Assembly: GCF_000812945.1 (NCBI RefSeq)
Contig: NZ_JSYM01000001.1
Location: 1,922,001 to 1,986,000 of the forward strand
Reading direction: 5' to 3'
Source: Flavobacterium sp. AED
GTDB taxonomy: Bacteria > Bacteroidota > Bacteroidia > Flavobacteriales > Flavobacteriaceae
DNA length: 64,000 nt
Below are positions 7,670 through 15,961 of this stretch, in pieces. Made by a program: the position numbers and the translations under genes. Position 1 is the first letter of the stretch. The number at the start of each line of letters is the position of its first letter. The notes beneath the pieces are model-generated. The model worked only from the letters and a program-made list of their open reading frames with translations. It did not search any database and was not told the origin of the DNA.

Positions 7670-9079
7670 ATGGAAGACGAAAAACCAGAAGATTTTAAAA
7701 GAGAATTAGGATTGCTTGATGGAACCATGCTTGTGGTGGGTTCTATGATAGGTTCGGGGATATTTATTGTAAGCTCGGATATGGTGCGCCAAGTAGGTTC
7801 TGCCGGTTGGCTCATTGCTATCTGGGTGCTTACCGCTTTGCTTACCATTGTAGCAGCGGTTAGTTATGGCGAGTTGAGTGCGATGTTTCCCAAAGCGGGA
7901 GGACAATATGTTTATATCAAAGAAGCTTACGGAAAATTGATAGGATTTTTATATGGTTGGAGTTTCTTTGCCGTGATACAAACGGGTACAATTGCAGCTG
8001 TGGGTGTGGCTTTTTCAAAATTTGCAGCCTATATTTATGCACCTTTGAGCGATGAAAATATTCTTTTTGAAATGGGTTATTTCAAGCTCAATGCGGCACA
8101 AATTGTTTCTATCATTACTATTATTTTGCTTACTTATATCAATAGTCGAGGGGTAAAAAACAGTAAAATTTTACAAACTGTTTTGACGGTTATCAAAATT
8201 TCATCATTATTGGGATTAATTATTTTTGGCTTTATTCTAGGTGCCAAAGCTGAGATTTGGAATGCCAATTGGACTCATGCTTGGGATTCAAAAGCGCTTG
8301 ATGTATCTAATGGTTCTTGGCTTCCAATTAGTGGCACGGCATTATTATCTGGATTTGTGGCTGCTTTTGTGGGTTCCCAATTTTCAAGTGTGGCTTGGGA
8401 AGGTGTTACTTTTATCGCTGAAGAAATTAAAAATCCCAAACGAAATGTAGGTCTAAGTCTTTTTCTGGGAACGTTAATTGTTGGGTTTATTTATACCATG
8501 GCTAACGTGATGTATATTGCTGTTCTTCCTTTGCAAGATATTGCAACGGCAAAATCTGACCGGGTTGCCGTTGTGGCATCACAGGTAATTTTTGGGGGTA
8601 TGGGGACTTTAATCATTGCAGTGATGATTATGATTTCGACTTTTGCCTGCAACAATGGATTGATTATGGCTGGAGCAAGAGTTTATTATACGATGGCAAA
8701 AGACGGCGTTTTTTTTAAAAAAGCGGCAAATCTTAATAGTGCAAGTGTTCCGGAATGGGCATTATGGGCTCAGTGTATTTGGGCTTCGACTTTGTGTTTA
8801 ACCGGAAAATATGGAGCGTTATTAGACTTTGTGGTTATTATTGTTTTGATATTTTACATACTTACCATTTACGGAATTTTTATCCTGCGCAAAAAAATGC
8901 CTAATGCAGAGAGACCTTACAAAGCTTTTGGTTATCCATTTTTGCCAATGTTTTTTATTGTAATTTCTAGTATAATCTCGATTACATTATTGATTACAAA
9001 AACAAGTACTTGTGGTTGGGGCGTTTTTATAATGTTAATTGGAATTCCGGTGTATTATTTGACTAAACCGAAGGAGTAG
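7670..9079 (+). CDS. APC-family amino acid permease
   Basis: The 469-residue inner-membrane protein has about 12 hydrophobic segments. The helix 1 signature GLLDGTMLVVGSMIGSGIF near residue 14 includes the unwound glycine-rich GSMIGSGIF substrate-binding stretch typical of the amino acid-polyamine-organocation superfamily. Length and the end of the protein (two helices after YKAFGYPFLPM) fit LAT/serine-threonine-exchanger-like members. It probably takes up or exchanges amino acids with a cation or another amino acid. It is convergent with alanine dehydrogenase and shares its terminator, so alanine or a related amino acid is a reasonable but unproven substrate. Repeat copies lie on both sides. 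Confidence 0.85.
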   Translation: MEDEKPEDFKRELGLLDGTMLVVGSMIGSGIFIVSSDMVRQVGSAGWLIAIWVLTALLTIVAAVSYGELSAMFPKAGGQYVYIKEAYGKLIGFLYGWSFFAVIQTGTIAAVGVAFSKFAAYIYAPLSDENILFEMGYFKLNAAQIVSIITIILLTYINSRGVKNSKILQTVLTVIKISSLLGLIIFGFILGAKAEIWNANWTHAWDSKALDVSNGSWLPISGTALLSGFVAAFVGSQFSSVAWEGVTFIAEEIKNPKRNVGLSLFLGTLIVGFIYTMANVMYIAVLPLQDIATAKSDRVAVVASQVIFGGMGTLIIAVMIMISTFACNNGLIMAGARVYYTMAKDGVFFKKAANLNSASVPEWALWAQCIWASTLCLTGKYGALLDFVVIIVLIFYILTIYGIFILRKKMPNAERPYKAFGYPFLPMFFIVISSIISITLLITKTSTCGWGVFIMLIGIPVYYLTKPKE

Positions 9080-9148
9080 TTTTTAATGATCATTCTCCGT
9101 TTGCAGGTTTCATTTTAAGCAGATTTCAGTGAACTTGTTTGCAGTGAG

Positions 9149-9186
9149 TAGCCCGACCCGAAGTTTTTACGGAGGGTCGCGCCTAA
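9149..9186 (+). repeat. Partial copy of the repeat-element end
   Basis: Related to about 7514-7551: the core AAGTTTTTACGGAGGG is shared exactly, with further matches on both sides. The two copies lie in direct orientation on either side of the APC permease gene. Confidence 0.6.
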
Positions 9187-9214
9187 AATACTTTAATTTA
9201 TACTATAAAAACAG

Positions 9215-9246
9215 AAAACCCGTCTTGAGACCAAGACGGGTTTTTC
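9215..9246. terminator. Bidirectional terminator between the permease and ald
   Basis: A perfect 13-bp stem (9215-9227 with 9232-9244) closes the loop AGAC. A-run and T-run flanks let it serve the plus-strand permease and the minus-strand ald gene. Confidence 0.9.
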
Positions 9247-9271
9247 TAGTGTAGTAAGCACTTGTTTAATG

Positions 9272-10396
9272 TTAGATAACTGCGTTTTCTAACACTAACT
9301 CTTCATGAAAAGGCAGATTCCAAGCTTCGGCAACTCCTTTGTAAAGGATTTTTCCGTTAGCAATGTTCAATCCTTTTTTCAATTCTTCATTTTCGGCACA
9401 AGCTTTTTGCCATCCTTTGTTTGCTAATTGCAACGCGTAAGGTAAAGTAGCATTTGTAAGCGCCAATGTTGAAGTATAAGGGACTGCGCCTGGCATATTA
9501 GCCACACAGTAATGTACAATATCGTCTATGATAAAAGTTGGGTTTTCGTGTGTTGTAGGTGTACATGTTTCGATACAGCCTCCTTGATCTACAGCTACGT
9601 CAACTACTACTGTACCCGGACTCATTAATTTCAACATGTCACGAGTGATTAAATGCGGTGCTTTGGCTCCTGGAATTAAAACGGCTCCAATAACTAAATC
9701 AGCAGTTGCAATTGCTTCACGGATATTGTAATGATTGGAGATAATTGTGGTAACATTAGCTGGCATCACATCCGATAAATAACGCAAACGCGCTAAGCTT
9801 ACATCCATAATGGTTACTTGAGCACCAAAACCTGCTGCCATTTTTGCTGCTTGTGTTCCTACGATTCCACCACCCAATACTAATACTTTAGCAGGAGGAA
9901 CTCCCGGAACGCCACCTAAAAGGATTCCTTTTCCTTTCAATGGTTTCTCTAAATATTTAGCACCTTCCTGAATTGACATACGACCTGCCACTTCTGACAT
10001 GGGTACTAATAAAGGCAAGCTACGGTCTGCTTTTTCAACAGTTTCATAAGCTAAACATACTGCACCACGCTCAATCATAGCATGAGTCAACGGTTCCGAT
10101 GAGGCGAAGTGGAAATAGGTGAATAATAGTTGGTCTTTTTTGATCAAAGGATATTCAGAAGCGATAGGCTCTTTTACTTTGATTATCATTTCAGCAATGC
10201 TGTAAACGTCTTCAATTGTTGGCAATAATTCTGCTCCAGCCTCAGCATATGCTTTGTCGCTAAAACCACTATTTTCACCAGCACTTGCTTGTACATAAAC
10301 GATATGACCTTGTTTTTTGAATTCGGCAACACCTGCGGGAGTAAGTGCTACACGGTTTTCGTTATTTTTGATTTCTTTAGGAATTCCGATTATCAT
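9272..10396 (-). CDS. ald: Alanine dehydrogenase
   Basis: The 374-residue protein starts MIIGIPKEIKNNENRVALTP, the family start, with Arg and Lys of the substrate site. KDQLLFTYFHFA near 96 contains the catalytic histidine, and VLVLGGGIVGTQAAKMAAG is the NAD-binding Rossmann loop. The enzyme interconverts L-alanine and pyruvate with NAD and ammonia in the cytoplasm. Length equals the family norm. A divergent Lrp/AsnC gene lies 200 bp away, an arrangement known in other bacteria where Lrp-type proteins activate ald. A TAAATTTG promoter element at 10440-10433 fits a leader of about 30 bases. Confidence 0.96.
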   Translation of the reverse strand: MIIGIPKEIKNNENRVALTPAGVAEFKKQGHIVYVQASAGENSGFSDKAYAEAGAELLPTIEDVYSIAEMIIKVKEPIASEYPLIKKDQLLFTYFHFASSEPLTHAMIERGAVCLAYETVEKADRSLPLLVPMSEVAGRMSIQEGAKYLEKPLKGKGILLGGVPGVPPAKVLVLGGGIVGTQAAKMAAGFGAQVTIMDVSLARLRYLSDVMPANVTTIISNHYNIREAIATADLVIGAVLIPGAKAPHLITRDMLKLMSPGTVVVDVAVDQGGCIETCTPTTHENPTFIIDDIVHYCVANMPGAVPYTSTLALTNATLPYALQLANKGWQKACAENEELKKGLNIANGKILYKGVAEAWNLPFHEELVLENAVI

Positions 10397-10432
10397 AGTG
10401 TTGTGTTTAAATGTTTGAATTTAATTGCATTA

Positions 10433-10440
10433 CAAATTTA
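10433..10440 (-). promoter_or_regulatory. Probable -7 promoter element of ald
   Basis: The minus strand reads TAAATTTG, an exact TAnnTTTG match, 37 bp before the ald start codon. No clear TTG -33 box was found, which would fit dependence on an activator. Confidence 0.5.
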
Positions 10441-10596
10441 TATATAAAGAAAATATTATTGCTATATGCTATTTAATTAAGAAAATATTAATTTTATTTA
10501 GTAATTTAGCATTAAATTTTTCTGAATATAAGTTTTTTTATATTTCTAAAAAGAAAAAAAAACTGCTTTTAGACCTAAAAAAAGAATCAATAAATT

Positions 10597-11055
10597 ATGA
10601 TACTGGACGAAACTGACAAAAAAATCTTACGCCTTCTTCAGGAAGATGCGCATTTGACCTTGAAAGATATTGCCAACCAAATCAACCTTTCGCTGACACC
10701 GGTTCATGACAGGGTAAAACGTTTGGAAAAAGAAGGTATTATTGAGAAGTATGTTTCGATTTTGAATAAAAAGAAACTAGGTAAAAACCTGACGGTATAT
10801 TGCCAGGTGACACTTGTAAAACAGACCTATGATATCTCAGAAGGATTCAATCAAGCGATACTGAATTTACCCGAAGTGGTGGAATGTAATTTTGTTTCGG
10901 GAAGTTTTGATTATATGTTGAAAATTGTATTGCCGGATATGGAAAGTTACCATCATTTTCATCAGAAAAAATTGTCGATTTTGCCGGAGGTTTCTTTGAT
11001 TAACAGTTTTTTTATTATTTCGGAAGTAAAGAGTACTACTGTTTTGCCGATTTAA
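10597..11055 (+). CDS. Lrp/AsnC-family transcriptional regulator
   Basis: The 152-residue protein has an N-terminal winged helix (LDETDKKILRLLQEDAHLTL, then LTPVHDRVKRLEKEG as recognition helix). A C-terminal RAM/AsnC ligand-binding domain follows (VECNFVSGSFDYMLKIVLPD). Such regulators form octamers or higher and respond to amino acids. It is divergent from alanine dehydrogenase, so control of ald in response to alanine or leucine is the most likely job (inference from context). Length is normal for the family. A terminator follows at 11128. Confidence 0.92.
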   Translation: MILDETDKKILRLLQEDAHLTLKDIANQINLSLTPVHDRVKRLEKEGIIEKYVSILNKKKLGKNLTVYCQVTLVKQTYDISEGFNQAILNLPEVVECNFVSGSFDYMLKIVLPDMESYHHFHQKKLSILPEVSLINSFFIISEVKSTTVLPI

Positions 11056-11127
11056 ATTATAGGTTTGTTCTGAATGTGTTCTAAAAAGCTAAAAAAAAGG
11101 AACACAGATGATTCAGTTTAAAACAAA

Positions 11128-11162
11128 AAAATCCGTCCCGATAAATCAAGACGGATTTTCTA
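11128..11162. terminator. Bidirectional terminator between the Lrp gene and GAPDH
   Basis: A perfect 10-bp stem (11128-11137 with 11150-11159) with a 12-base loop, flanked by an A-run and T-rich sequence. Confidence 0.8.
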
Positions 11163-11249
11163 TTTAATTCAGGTTGGGTTGCTATTATCTAAAACTAAAA
11201 AAAAAACTAAAAACTAAAAAAAGGCAACGCACAACCTGTAATCTAAATG

Positions 11250-12692
11250 CTAGTAATACGTAAAACGTCTTACTTTAGCAATGTATTTTGCCAATCGGAT
11301 TACTTGGTGACTGTAACCATATTCGTTGTCATACCAAATGTATAAGACAATATTTTTTCCGTCATTAGAAACAATCGTTGCATTACTGTCATAAATTGAC
11401 GGTGCCGAAGTACCTACAATATCCGATGAAACCAATTCGTTATTCAAGGAGTATTTGATTTGTTCTACCAATTCACCCTCTAAAGCATATTTTTTCATGA
11501 TGGCATTAATTTCCTGAATTGAAGTTGTTCTTGAAACTTCAAGATTTAGAACCACTAATGAACCATTAGGAACCGGCACTCTTATGGCATTAGAAGTCAG
11601 TTTTCCTTCAAGTGATGGTAATGCTTTTGCAACAGCACTGCCTGCGCCCGTTTCGGTGATTACCATGTTTAGAGCTGCTGCTCTTCCGCGACGGTATTTT
11701 TTATGCATATTATCAACCAAATTTTGGTCGTTAGTATAGGCATGAATCGTTTCTAAATGTCCTTTTACAACGCCTAAAGTATCTTCAACGGCTTTCAAGA
11801 TTGGTGTTATCGCATTCGTTGTACAGGATGCGGCCGAAAAAATGTTTATTTCATCTGGATTGTATTCGTTTTGGTTTACGCCATGAACGATATTTGGAAC
11901 TCCTTTTCCAGGAGCGGTAAGCAAGACTTTATCGGTACCTTTCGAAACTAAATGCCTGCTTAAAGCTTCATGGGTAGTGAAAGCGCCAGTATTATCAATA
12001 ACCAAAGCATTGTTGATTCCGTAAAGTGTATAATCAATTTCTTCGGGCACATTTGCTGTAATAATGTGAACGGTTGTGCCATTAATTATCAAAGCATTAT
12101 TTTTTGTGTCAGCAACAACCGATCCTTGAAAATCGCCATGAATAGAATCATAACGCAATAAAGAAGCTCTTTTTTCTAGAGAAGTTGCGTCGTTTTTATC
12201 ACGAGTTACAATGGCTCTCAATCGCAATTGATTTCCTTTTCCTGTTTTCGAAAGTAACTCACGTGCCAGTAATCGTCCAATTCTACCAAAACCATATAAC
12301 ACTACATCTTTAGGTTGAATTTCCTCAGAGTTTTTAGCGTCTTTTAATTTGTCAATCACAAAATGCCTTGTGTCGGGATATTTTTCATCTTCCAAACGAT
12401 ATTCATAAGTAAGTTTACCAATATCCAGTTTTGAAGGTGGTAAATCCAATTCTAAAACAGCTCTGGCTATTTCTACTGAATCAAATACAGAAATTGGTTT
12501 TCCCACAAATTCACCCGCATAGTCATGCAAGTTGATGATTTCGCTTACGTTTCTGTCAATTAATTGATTTCTAAATAAAACCATTTCAATTGATTTGTCA
12601 TACCATAAATCACTGATGATTTTGATCAATTCTACTCCTGCACGTCGTCTGTCGGCTTGAAAAGAAACTTCTTTTTCGTATGTAATGCTCAT
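11250..12692 (-). CDS. Glyceraldehyde-3-phosphate dehydrogenase, long form with N-terminal extension
   Basis: The 480-residue protein contains a complete GAPDH: Rossmann GFGRIGR at 134-140, catalytic SAASCTTN with C290, and IHAYTNDQNLVD after it. The terminal YDNEYGYSHQVIRLA segment is also present. About 128 residues precede the Rossmann fold, compared with none in the usual 330-residue enzyme. This long form is known in Bacteroidota and some other bacteria beside a standard Gap. After strand 2 (LRAIVTRDKND) the Asp that favours NAD is not at its usual place, so NADP use and a gluconeogenic or anabolic role are possible. That is inference. It has its own TAATTTTG promoter element. Confidence 0.9.
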   Translation of the reverse strand: MSITYEKEVSFQADRRRAGVELIKIISDLWYDKSIEMVLFRNQLIDRNVSEIINLHDYAGEFVGKPISVFDSVEIARAVLELDLPPSKLDIGKLTYEYRLEDEKYPDTRHFVIDKLKDAKNSEEIQPKDVVLYGFGRIGRLLARELLSKTGKGNQLRLRAIVTRDKNDATSLEKRASLLRYDSIHGDFQGSVVADTKNNALIINGTTVHIITANVPEEIDYTLYGINNALVIDNTGAFTTHEALSRHLVSKGTDKVLLTAPGKGVPNIVHGVNQNEYNPDEINIFSAASCTTNAITPILKAVEDTLGVVKGHLETIHAYTNDQNLVDNMHKKYRRGRAAALNMVITETGAGSAVAKALPSLEGKLTSNAIRVPVPNGSLVVLNLEVSRTTSIQEINAIMKKYALEGELVEQIKYSLNNELVSSDIVGTSAPSIYDSNATIVSNDGKNIVLYIWYDNEYGYSHQVIRLAKYIAKVRRFTYY

Positions 12693-12736
12693 GTGAAAAT
12701 TTGTAAAATAAATTAATGATTTTTTTAAATTTTGCG

Positions 12737-12744
12737 CAAAATTA
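12737..12744 (-). promoter_or_regulatory. Probable -7 promoter element of the long GAPDH gene
   Basis: The minus strand reads TAATTTTG (TAnnTTTG) 45 bp before the start codon. The upstream htrA gene is closed off by a terminator, so this gene needs its own promoter. Confidence 0.5.
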
Positions 12745-12789
12745 CCTATTTCAATCGATTTCGTAAGCTATTTTATGATTTATTTTTAA

Positions 12790-12825
12790 AATAAAAAAGC
12801 CACCTTGGTTTTCCAAGATGGCTTT
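12790..12825 (-). terminator. Terminator after the htrA-like gene
   Basis: A 13-bp stem with one mismatch (12796-12808 with 12813-12825) closes a four-base loop. Read on the minus strand it ends in a T-run and lies 20 bp beyond the htrA stop. Confidence 0.8.
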
Positions 12826-12845
12826 AGTTTTTGCATTATAAGTTT

Positions 12846-14258
12846 TTAGATTATAATTCTGATAGTTTCTCCGTTTTTATTTATCATTTCAATTCGGATG
12901 CTTTGACTTTCGTCTTTTTTGTCCAAAAGTTTAGAGACTGTTTCTATATCAGTTGCCTTTATATTATCGATGCTCAAAATAATATTTCCTTTGAGTTCTT
13001 CTTCATATTGTTTCAGATTGTCATTGGTAATGGATCTGATTCTTACCCCATAGTCCAGATGGAATTTCTTTTTGTCTGTGGCGTCTATGTTTTCCAATTC
13101 CAATCCTTTGAATTCAGTACTGAAAAATTCATTTTTGCTCAAAACTACAGGTATAATTCTATTTTTTCCATCTCTGATAATCGTTACCTGAACTTTATCA
13201 TTAGGTCTTTTGGTGTTGATATACCCAGAAAGATCAGCATAAGTAGCTACATTTTGGTCATCTAGTTTTACGATAATATCTCCTTTTGTAAGTCCGGATT
13301 TTTCGGCACCGGAATTTTTGGTTACCTTACTGATATAAAAACCTTGTGTTTGGGAAATTTTCAATTCTTTGGAAGCGATATCATTTAATTCTCCGCCTTC
13401 AACTCCAAGAATTCCTCTTTGTACATTACCAAATTCCATAAGGTCTTCGATTATTTTTCGGGCAATATTTGATGGAACGGCAAAAGAATAACCAACATAA
13501 GAACCTGTCATGGATGAAATCATCGTGTTGATGCCAATTAGTTCTCCACGGGTATTTACCAATGCACCACCGCTATTTCCAGGATTTACTGCAGCGTCTG
13601 TTTGTATGAAAGATTGAATGCCGCTAGTGCCCAAATCTCTTGCTTTTGCAGAAACAATTCCAGCAGTTACCGTAGAGGTTAAGTTATACGGATTTCCTAC
13701 TGCCAAAACCCATTCGCCAATTTTTACCGAATCAGAATTGGCAAAAACAGTATACGGTAACTTTTCGTCAGCATCGATTTTTAATAAAGCAATGTCCATT
13801 TTAGAATCGGTTCCAATGAGTTTTGCTTTATATGATTTTTTATTGTTCAAAGTGATTTCAATTTCCGAAGCATCTTTTATCACGTGATTGTTAGTCACGA
13901 TATAACCATCTTCAGAAATAATTACACCAGAACCCGTTCCCACTTGTTCTTGTTGCTGCTGTCCTCCGTAGCCATAAAAGTATTCAAGCATTGGATTAAT
14001 AACAGTTTTGCGAGAAACATTTTTTACGTGAACCACGGTATGAATGGTCTTTTCGGCAGCTTCGGTAAAATCAACATTTTCGGCTGATAATCCCACGCGT
14101 TTTCCATACGAATCAGAGGCGACGGTAGTGATTGAGTTTTTGTTATTCGAGAAATAGCCATCATTGTCAAATAATAATTTGTAAGCCCCTAATGTTACGG
14201 CTCCACTCAGCAATGATATTAAAAACAGTGTTGAAAATCGTTTCATATTAGAATTCAT
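12846..14258 (-). CDS. HtrA/DegP-family periplasmic serine endoprotease
   Basis: The 470-residue protein has an N-terminal membrane anchor or signal (RFSTLFLISLLSGAVTLGAY). A trypsin-like domain follows with triad H125 (VTNNHVI), D155 (MDIALLK) and S229 (NPGNSGGAL). The first PDZ begins near 275 (GILGVEGGELND, KSGLTKGDIIV). A second, more degenerate PDZ-like part ends the protein. It would degrade or refold misfolded envelope proteins in the periplasm. Length fits DegP/DegQ proteins with two PDZ domains. It is divergent from dapF. A Gln/Gly-rich loop (YGYGGQQQQEQ) precedes the first strands, like the LA loop of DegP. Confidence 0.93.
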   Translation of the reverse strand: MNSNMKRFSTLFLISLLSGAVTLGAYKLLFDNDGYFSNNKNSITTVASDSYGKRVGLSAENVDFTEAAEKTIHTVVHVKNVSRKTVINPMLEYFYGYGGQQQQEQVGTGSGVIISEDGYIVTNNHVIKDASEIEITLNNKKSYKAKLIGTDSKMDIALLKIDADEKLPYTVFANSDSVKIGEWVLAVGNPYNLTSTVTAGIVSAKARDLGTSGIQSFIQTDAAVNPGNSGGALVNTRGELIGINTMISSMTGSYVGYSFAVPSNIARKIIEDLMEFGNVQRGILGVEGGELNDIASKELKISQTQGFYISKVTKNSGAEKSGLTKGDIIVKLDDQNVATYADLSGYINTKRPNDKVQVTIIRDGKNRIIPVVLSKNEFFSTEFKGLELENIDATDKKKFHLDYGVRIRSITNDNLKQYEEELKGNIILSIDNIKATDIETVSKLLDKKDESQSIRIEMINKNGETIRIII

Positions 14259-14354
14259 TTTTAAATTATTTTAAAGTAAAAATAGCGTTAATTTATTTTT
14301 TTGAAAAACAGTTTAACGCTCTTTAACAATGATTAACATTTCATTAATAGTTCG

Positions 14355-14362
14355 TACTTTTG
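14355..14362 (+). promoter_or_regulatory. Probable -7 element of the dapF operon
   Basis: TACTTTTG matches TAnnTTTG. A start near 14368 would leave a leader of about 15 bases before the ATG at 14383. This element argues against the in-frame ATG at 14329. Confidence 0.6.
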
Positions 14363-14382
14363 TATCTCTCAATTCAAAGAAA

Positions 14383-15165
14383 ATGCAAATAGAATTTTAT
14401 AAATACCAAGGAACAGGAAATGATTTCGTGATGATTGATAACCGTCAGGGAATTTTTCCAAAAGACAATACTCAACTTATAGCCCACTTATGCGACAGAC
14501 GTTTTGGGATAGGAGGAGACGGACTTATTTTATTAGAAAATGACCCTGAGACCGATTTCAAAATGGTGTATTACAATTCAGATGGGAATCAAAGTTCCAT
14601 GTGTGGGAACGGTGGAAGATGTTTAGTGGCTTTCGCCAAAAAGCTAAACGTTATTGAAGATAATACTACTTTTATAGCGACAGATGGTTTGCATCATGCC
14701 TCAGTTGCTGATAATGGAATAGTTTCATTACAAATGATAGATGTCGAAGACGTGAAAATCACTCCAGAATATGTGTTTATGAATACGGGTTCTCCGCATC
14801 ACATACAATTAGTGGAAGATTTAGAGCACTATAATGTCAAAGAAAACGGAGCGAGTATTCGATACGGTGAATTATATGGGAAACAAGGAAGTAACATCAA
14901 TTTTGTAAAAAAAATAGATGAAACTACCTTTTCATTAAGAACATATGAAAGAGGTGTTGAAGATGAAACTTTAGCTTGCGGAACCGGAGCAACTGCAGTA
15001 GCAATCGCGATGAATGCATTAGGAGAAACAAAAGCGAATTCGATAGATTTGAATGTTGAAGGAGGGAAATTAGTTGTCTCTTTTGACAAAAAGGATGGAC
15101 AGTTTACTAATGTTTTCTTGAAAGGACCTGCGGAGTTTGTTTTTAAAGGACAAATAGAAATATAA
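14383..15165 (+). CDS. dapF: Diaminopimelate epimerase
   Basis: From the ATG at 14383 the protein has 260 residues and begins MQIEFYKYQGTGNDFVMIDN, the family start. SMCGNGGRC and LACGTGATAVA carry the two catalytic cysteines that interconvert LL- and meso-diaminopimelate by proton exchange. This is the last steps of lysine and peptidoglycan precursor synthesis in the cytoplasm. An ATG 18 codons upstream (14329) is in frame, but it precedes a promoter-like TACTTTTG and adds a sequence not seen in the family. It leads a plus-strand operon with a small membrane protein, GNAT, mltG and DUF2279 genes at spacings of 2-21 bp. Confidence 0.95.
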   Translation: MQIEFYKYQGTGNDFVMIDNRQGIFPKDNTQLIAHLCDRRFGIGGDGLILLENDPETDFKMVYYNSDGNQSSMCGNGGRCLVAFAKKLNVIEDNTTFIATDGLHHASVADNGIVSLQMIDVEDVKITPEYVFMNTGSPHHIQLVEDLEHYNVKENGASIRYGELYGKQGSNINFVKKIDETTFSLRTYERGVEDETLACGTGATAVAIAMNALGETKANSIDLNVEGGKLVVSFDKKDGQFTNVFLKGPAEFVFKGQIEI

Positions 15166-15181
15166 TTACGAATTAGGAATT

Positions 15182-15382
15182 ATGAAAACGCCAGATTTAC
15201 CAATTTTAGTTTTGTTATTATTTTTTTGTTGTTTTCTTGTTTATTCTCAATTCAAGAAAGGTGGATTTTCAAAAATGAATTATTACGATAAATATCGTTC
15301 AATGATTGGTTATTTACTTATTCCTATTGTGATGATAATTTTACTTGTTGCTGTTTTTGATAAATTGGTTAGTAATTCGTAA
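15182..15382 (+). CDS. Small two-helix membrane protein of unknown function
   Basis: The 66-residue protein has two hydrophobic stretches (about 6-22 and 43-61) joined by a short basic loop (QFKKGGFSKMNYYDKYRS). It is probably an inner-membrane hairpin. I recognise no family. It sits 16 bp after dapF and 9 bp before a GNAT gene, so it is translated from the same message. The regular coding texture and tight packing support it as real. Confidence 0.6.
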   Translation: MKTPDLPILVLLLFFCCFLVYSQFKKGGFSKMNYYDKYRSMIGYLLIPIVMIILLVAVFDKLVSNS

Positions 15383-15391
15383 TTATTTAAA

Positions 15392-15940
15392 ATGATAACA
15401 TTAAAAGGCGAGAACATCTACATTCGTGCACTTGAACCCAATGATTTGGAGTTTGTTTACGCTATTGAAAACGACCAAAGTATCTGGGAAGTGAGTAATA
15501 CGCATACGCCTTACAGTCGGTTTTTGGTAAAGCAATATTTGGAAAATGCGCATCAGGATATTTATGAAGCCAAGCAATTGCGATTAGCCATTTGTCAGGA
15601 TCAGGATTTTCCGGCTTTGGGATTAATCGATTTATTTGATTTTGATCCAAAGAATAATCGGGCAGGAGTTGGGATTGTAATTCAAGGCAGTGAAAATCGC
15701 AAACAGAATATTGGTTCTGAAGCATTAGGACTATTAATTCGGTATGCTTTTCATCATCTTAATCTACATCAATTATATGCAAATATTGGCACTGAAAATG
15801 TAGCAAGTACCGCTCTTTTTATTAAATTTGGTTTCCAAAATATAGGAGTAAAAAAAGATTGGAATTTAGTTAACGGCATTTATAAAGACGAAGCTGTTTT
15901 TCAATTAATTAATCACACGAACGTCAGCGAACTGGCGTAG
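15392..15940 (+). CDS. GNAT-family N-acetyltransferase (RimJ/RimL-like)
   Basis: The 182-residue protein begins with an ordinary RimJ/RimL-type GNAT lead (YIRALEPNDLEFVYAIENDQ). The acetyl-CoA loop is in the segment VGIVIQGSENRKQNIGSEAL, where the usual R/Q-x-x-G-x-G/A reads KQNIGSEA, and NVASTALFIKFGFQNIGV is the C-terminal motif B. It would acetylate an amine on a protein, small molecule or antibiotic. The substrate is unknown. It lies inside the dapF-mltG operon, which gives no direct functional hint. Confidence 0.85.
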   Translation: MITLKGENIYIRALEPNDLEFVYAIENDQSIWEVSNTHTPYSRFLVKQYLENAHQDIYEAKQLRLAICQDQDFPALGLIDLFDFDPKNNRAGVGIVIQGSENRKQNIGSEALGLLIRYAFHHLNLHQLYANIGTENVASTALFIKFGFQNIGVKKDWNLVNGIYKDEAVFQLINHTNVSELA

Positions 15941-15961
15941 CAATTTTAAAAAATAATTATT

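Noticed and set aside
12831..13265. Plus-strand frame of 144 codons within htrA
   Set aside because: It is the antisense shadow of a clear HtrA protease PDZ region and shows no family resemblance.
14329..14382. Upstream ATG extension of dapF
   Set aside because: The extension precedes an exact promoter element and adds residues not found at DapF N-termini.
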